Assembly (NCBI GenBank): GCA_900556285.1
Contig: USOF01000089.1
Location: forward strand, 1 to 6,011
Origin: an uncultured Collinsella sp.
Lineage (GTDB): Bacteria; Actinomycetota; Coriobacteriia; Coriobacteriales; Coriobacteriaceae
DNA: 6,011 nt
Direction: 5' to 3'
Shown here: piece after piece, positions 5,891 to 6,011 of the stretch
Layout: every line of letters begins with the position of its first letter
Position numbering within the stretch: the stretch's first letter is position 1
The notes under the pieces: model-generated
What the model saw: only the letters and a program-made list of their open reading frames with translations
What the model was told of the DNA's origin: nothing
The model's database searches: none
Position numbers and translations under genes: made by a program

Positions 5891-6011
5891 TCAATTATCA
5901 GATAAATGTGACCCTTCAGGCGGTTTTGGTCGGCTACCCGCGAGTGCCGGCAGGGCGCTTGGTAGTCGAGCGATCCCGCAGGCGAAGCCGAGGACCAGCG
6001 AGACACCAAGC
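5891..6011 (-). CDS. Partial ORF, 3' end only, possibly XapX-like
   Basis: An open frame enters from the right edge and runs 39 codons to TGA at 5891-5893; its start lies outside the window. The first part is a glycine- and leucine-rich hydrophobic segment (SLVLGFACG) followed by LPSALPALAG. This recalls the small XapX / DUF1427 membrane proteins, which carry a Pro-rich LP-x-PAPP-x-LAG turn after their first helix. Here the turn is about one residue short, and the expected second helix is replaced by a polar, proline-rich tail (SRPKPPEGSHLSDN). Third positions also shift from G/C-rich to less favoured codons such as CGA, CTA and CCA. It may be a frameshifted remnant, an unrelated protein end, or not coding. 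The XapX resemblance is from memory and weak. Confidence 0.3.
   Translation of the reverse strand, partial: LGVSLVLGFACGIARLPSALPALAGSRPKPPEGSHLSDN

Overview
All genes that can be supported lie on the minus strand, so the window is transcribed from right to left. The DNA is GC-rich with G/C-biased third positions and strong Shine-Dalgarno (SD) sequences. The proteins look like those of anaerobic gut bacteria. I infer a high-GC anaerobic actinobacterium, most likely Coriobacteriia such as Collinsella. This comes from the general character of the sequence; no marker gene is present.

In transcription order: (1) The right edge (5891-6011) holds the 3' end of an open frame with weak XapX-like character, followed by a possible weak terminator. 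(2) A two-gene operon (5733-2029) encodes a heterodimeric ABC exporter. The stop codon TAA of the first gene directly abuts the ATG of the second. The motifs show the classic asymmetric pair. The upstream subunit has Asp at the catalytic Walker B position and Gln at the H-loop. The downstream subunit is catalytically complete but has a degenerate signature, FSQGQ. The dimer should therefore have one active and one degenerate ATP site. (3) A flavodoxin-fold gene (1901-1350) of the BilS / Flavodoxin_3 type has its own candidate promoter and a very clear intrinsic terminator.

(4) An ORF of up to 135 codons (1278-871) looks like the C-terminal ligand-binding half of a TetR-family regulator, without the DNA-binding domain. 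It starts directly against the flavodoxin terminator, has no visible SD, and ends at its own terminator. (5) A seven-helix membrane protein gene of unknown function (744-82) follows. Its leader contains a perfect 15-bp palindrome of TetR-operator type and a strong SD that serves no recognisable gene.

The exporter and the flavodoxin appear to be ordinary accessory functions. The part most worth a second look is the left third. There, a 'headless' regulator, an operator-like palindrome, an orphan SD and a membrane protein suggest a regulator/target pair that has lost its DNA-binding half. I see no CRISPR array, tRNA, rRNA, insertion sequence or phage gene. No gene-free stretch exceeds 300 bases; the longest is about 158 bases (5733-5891).
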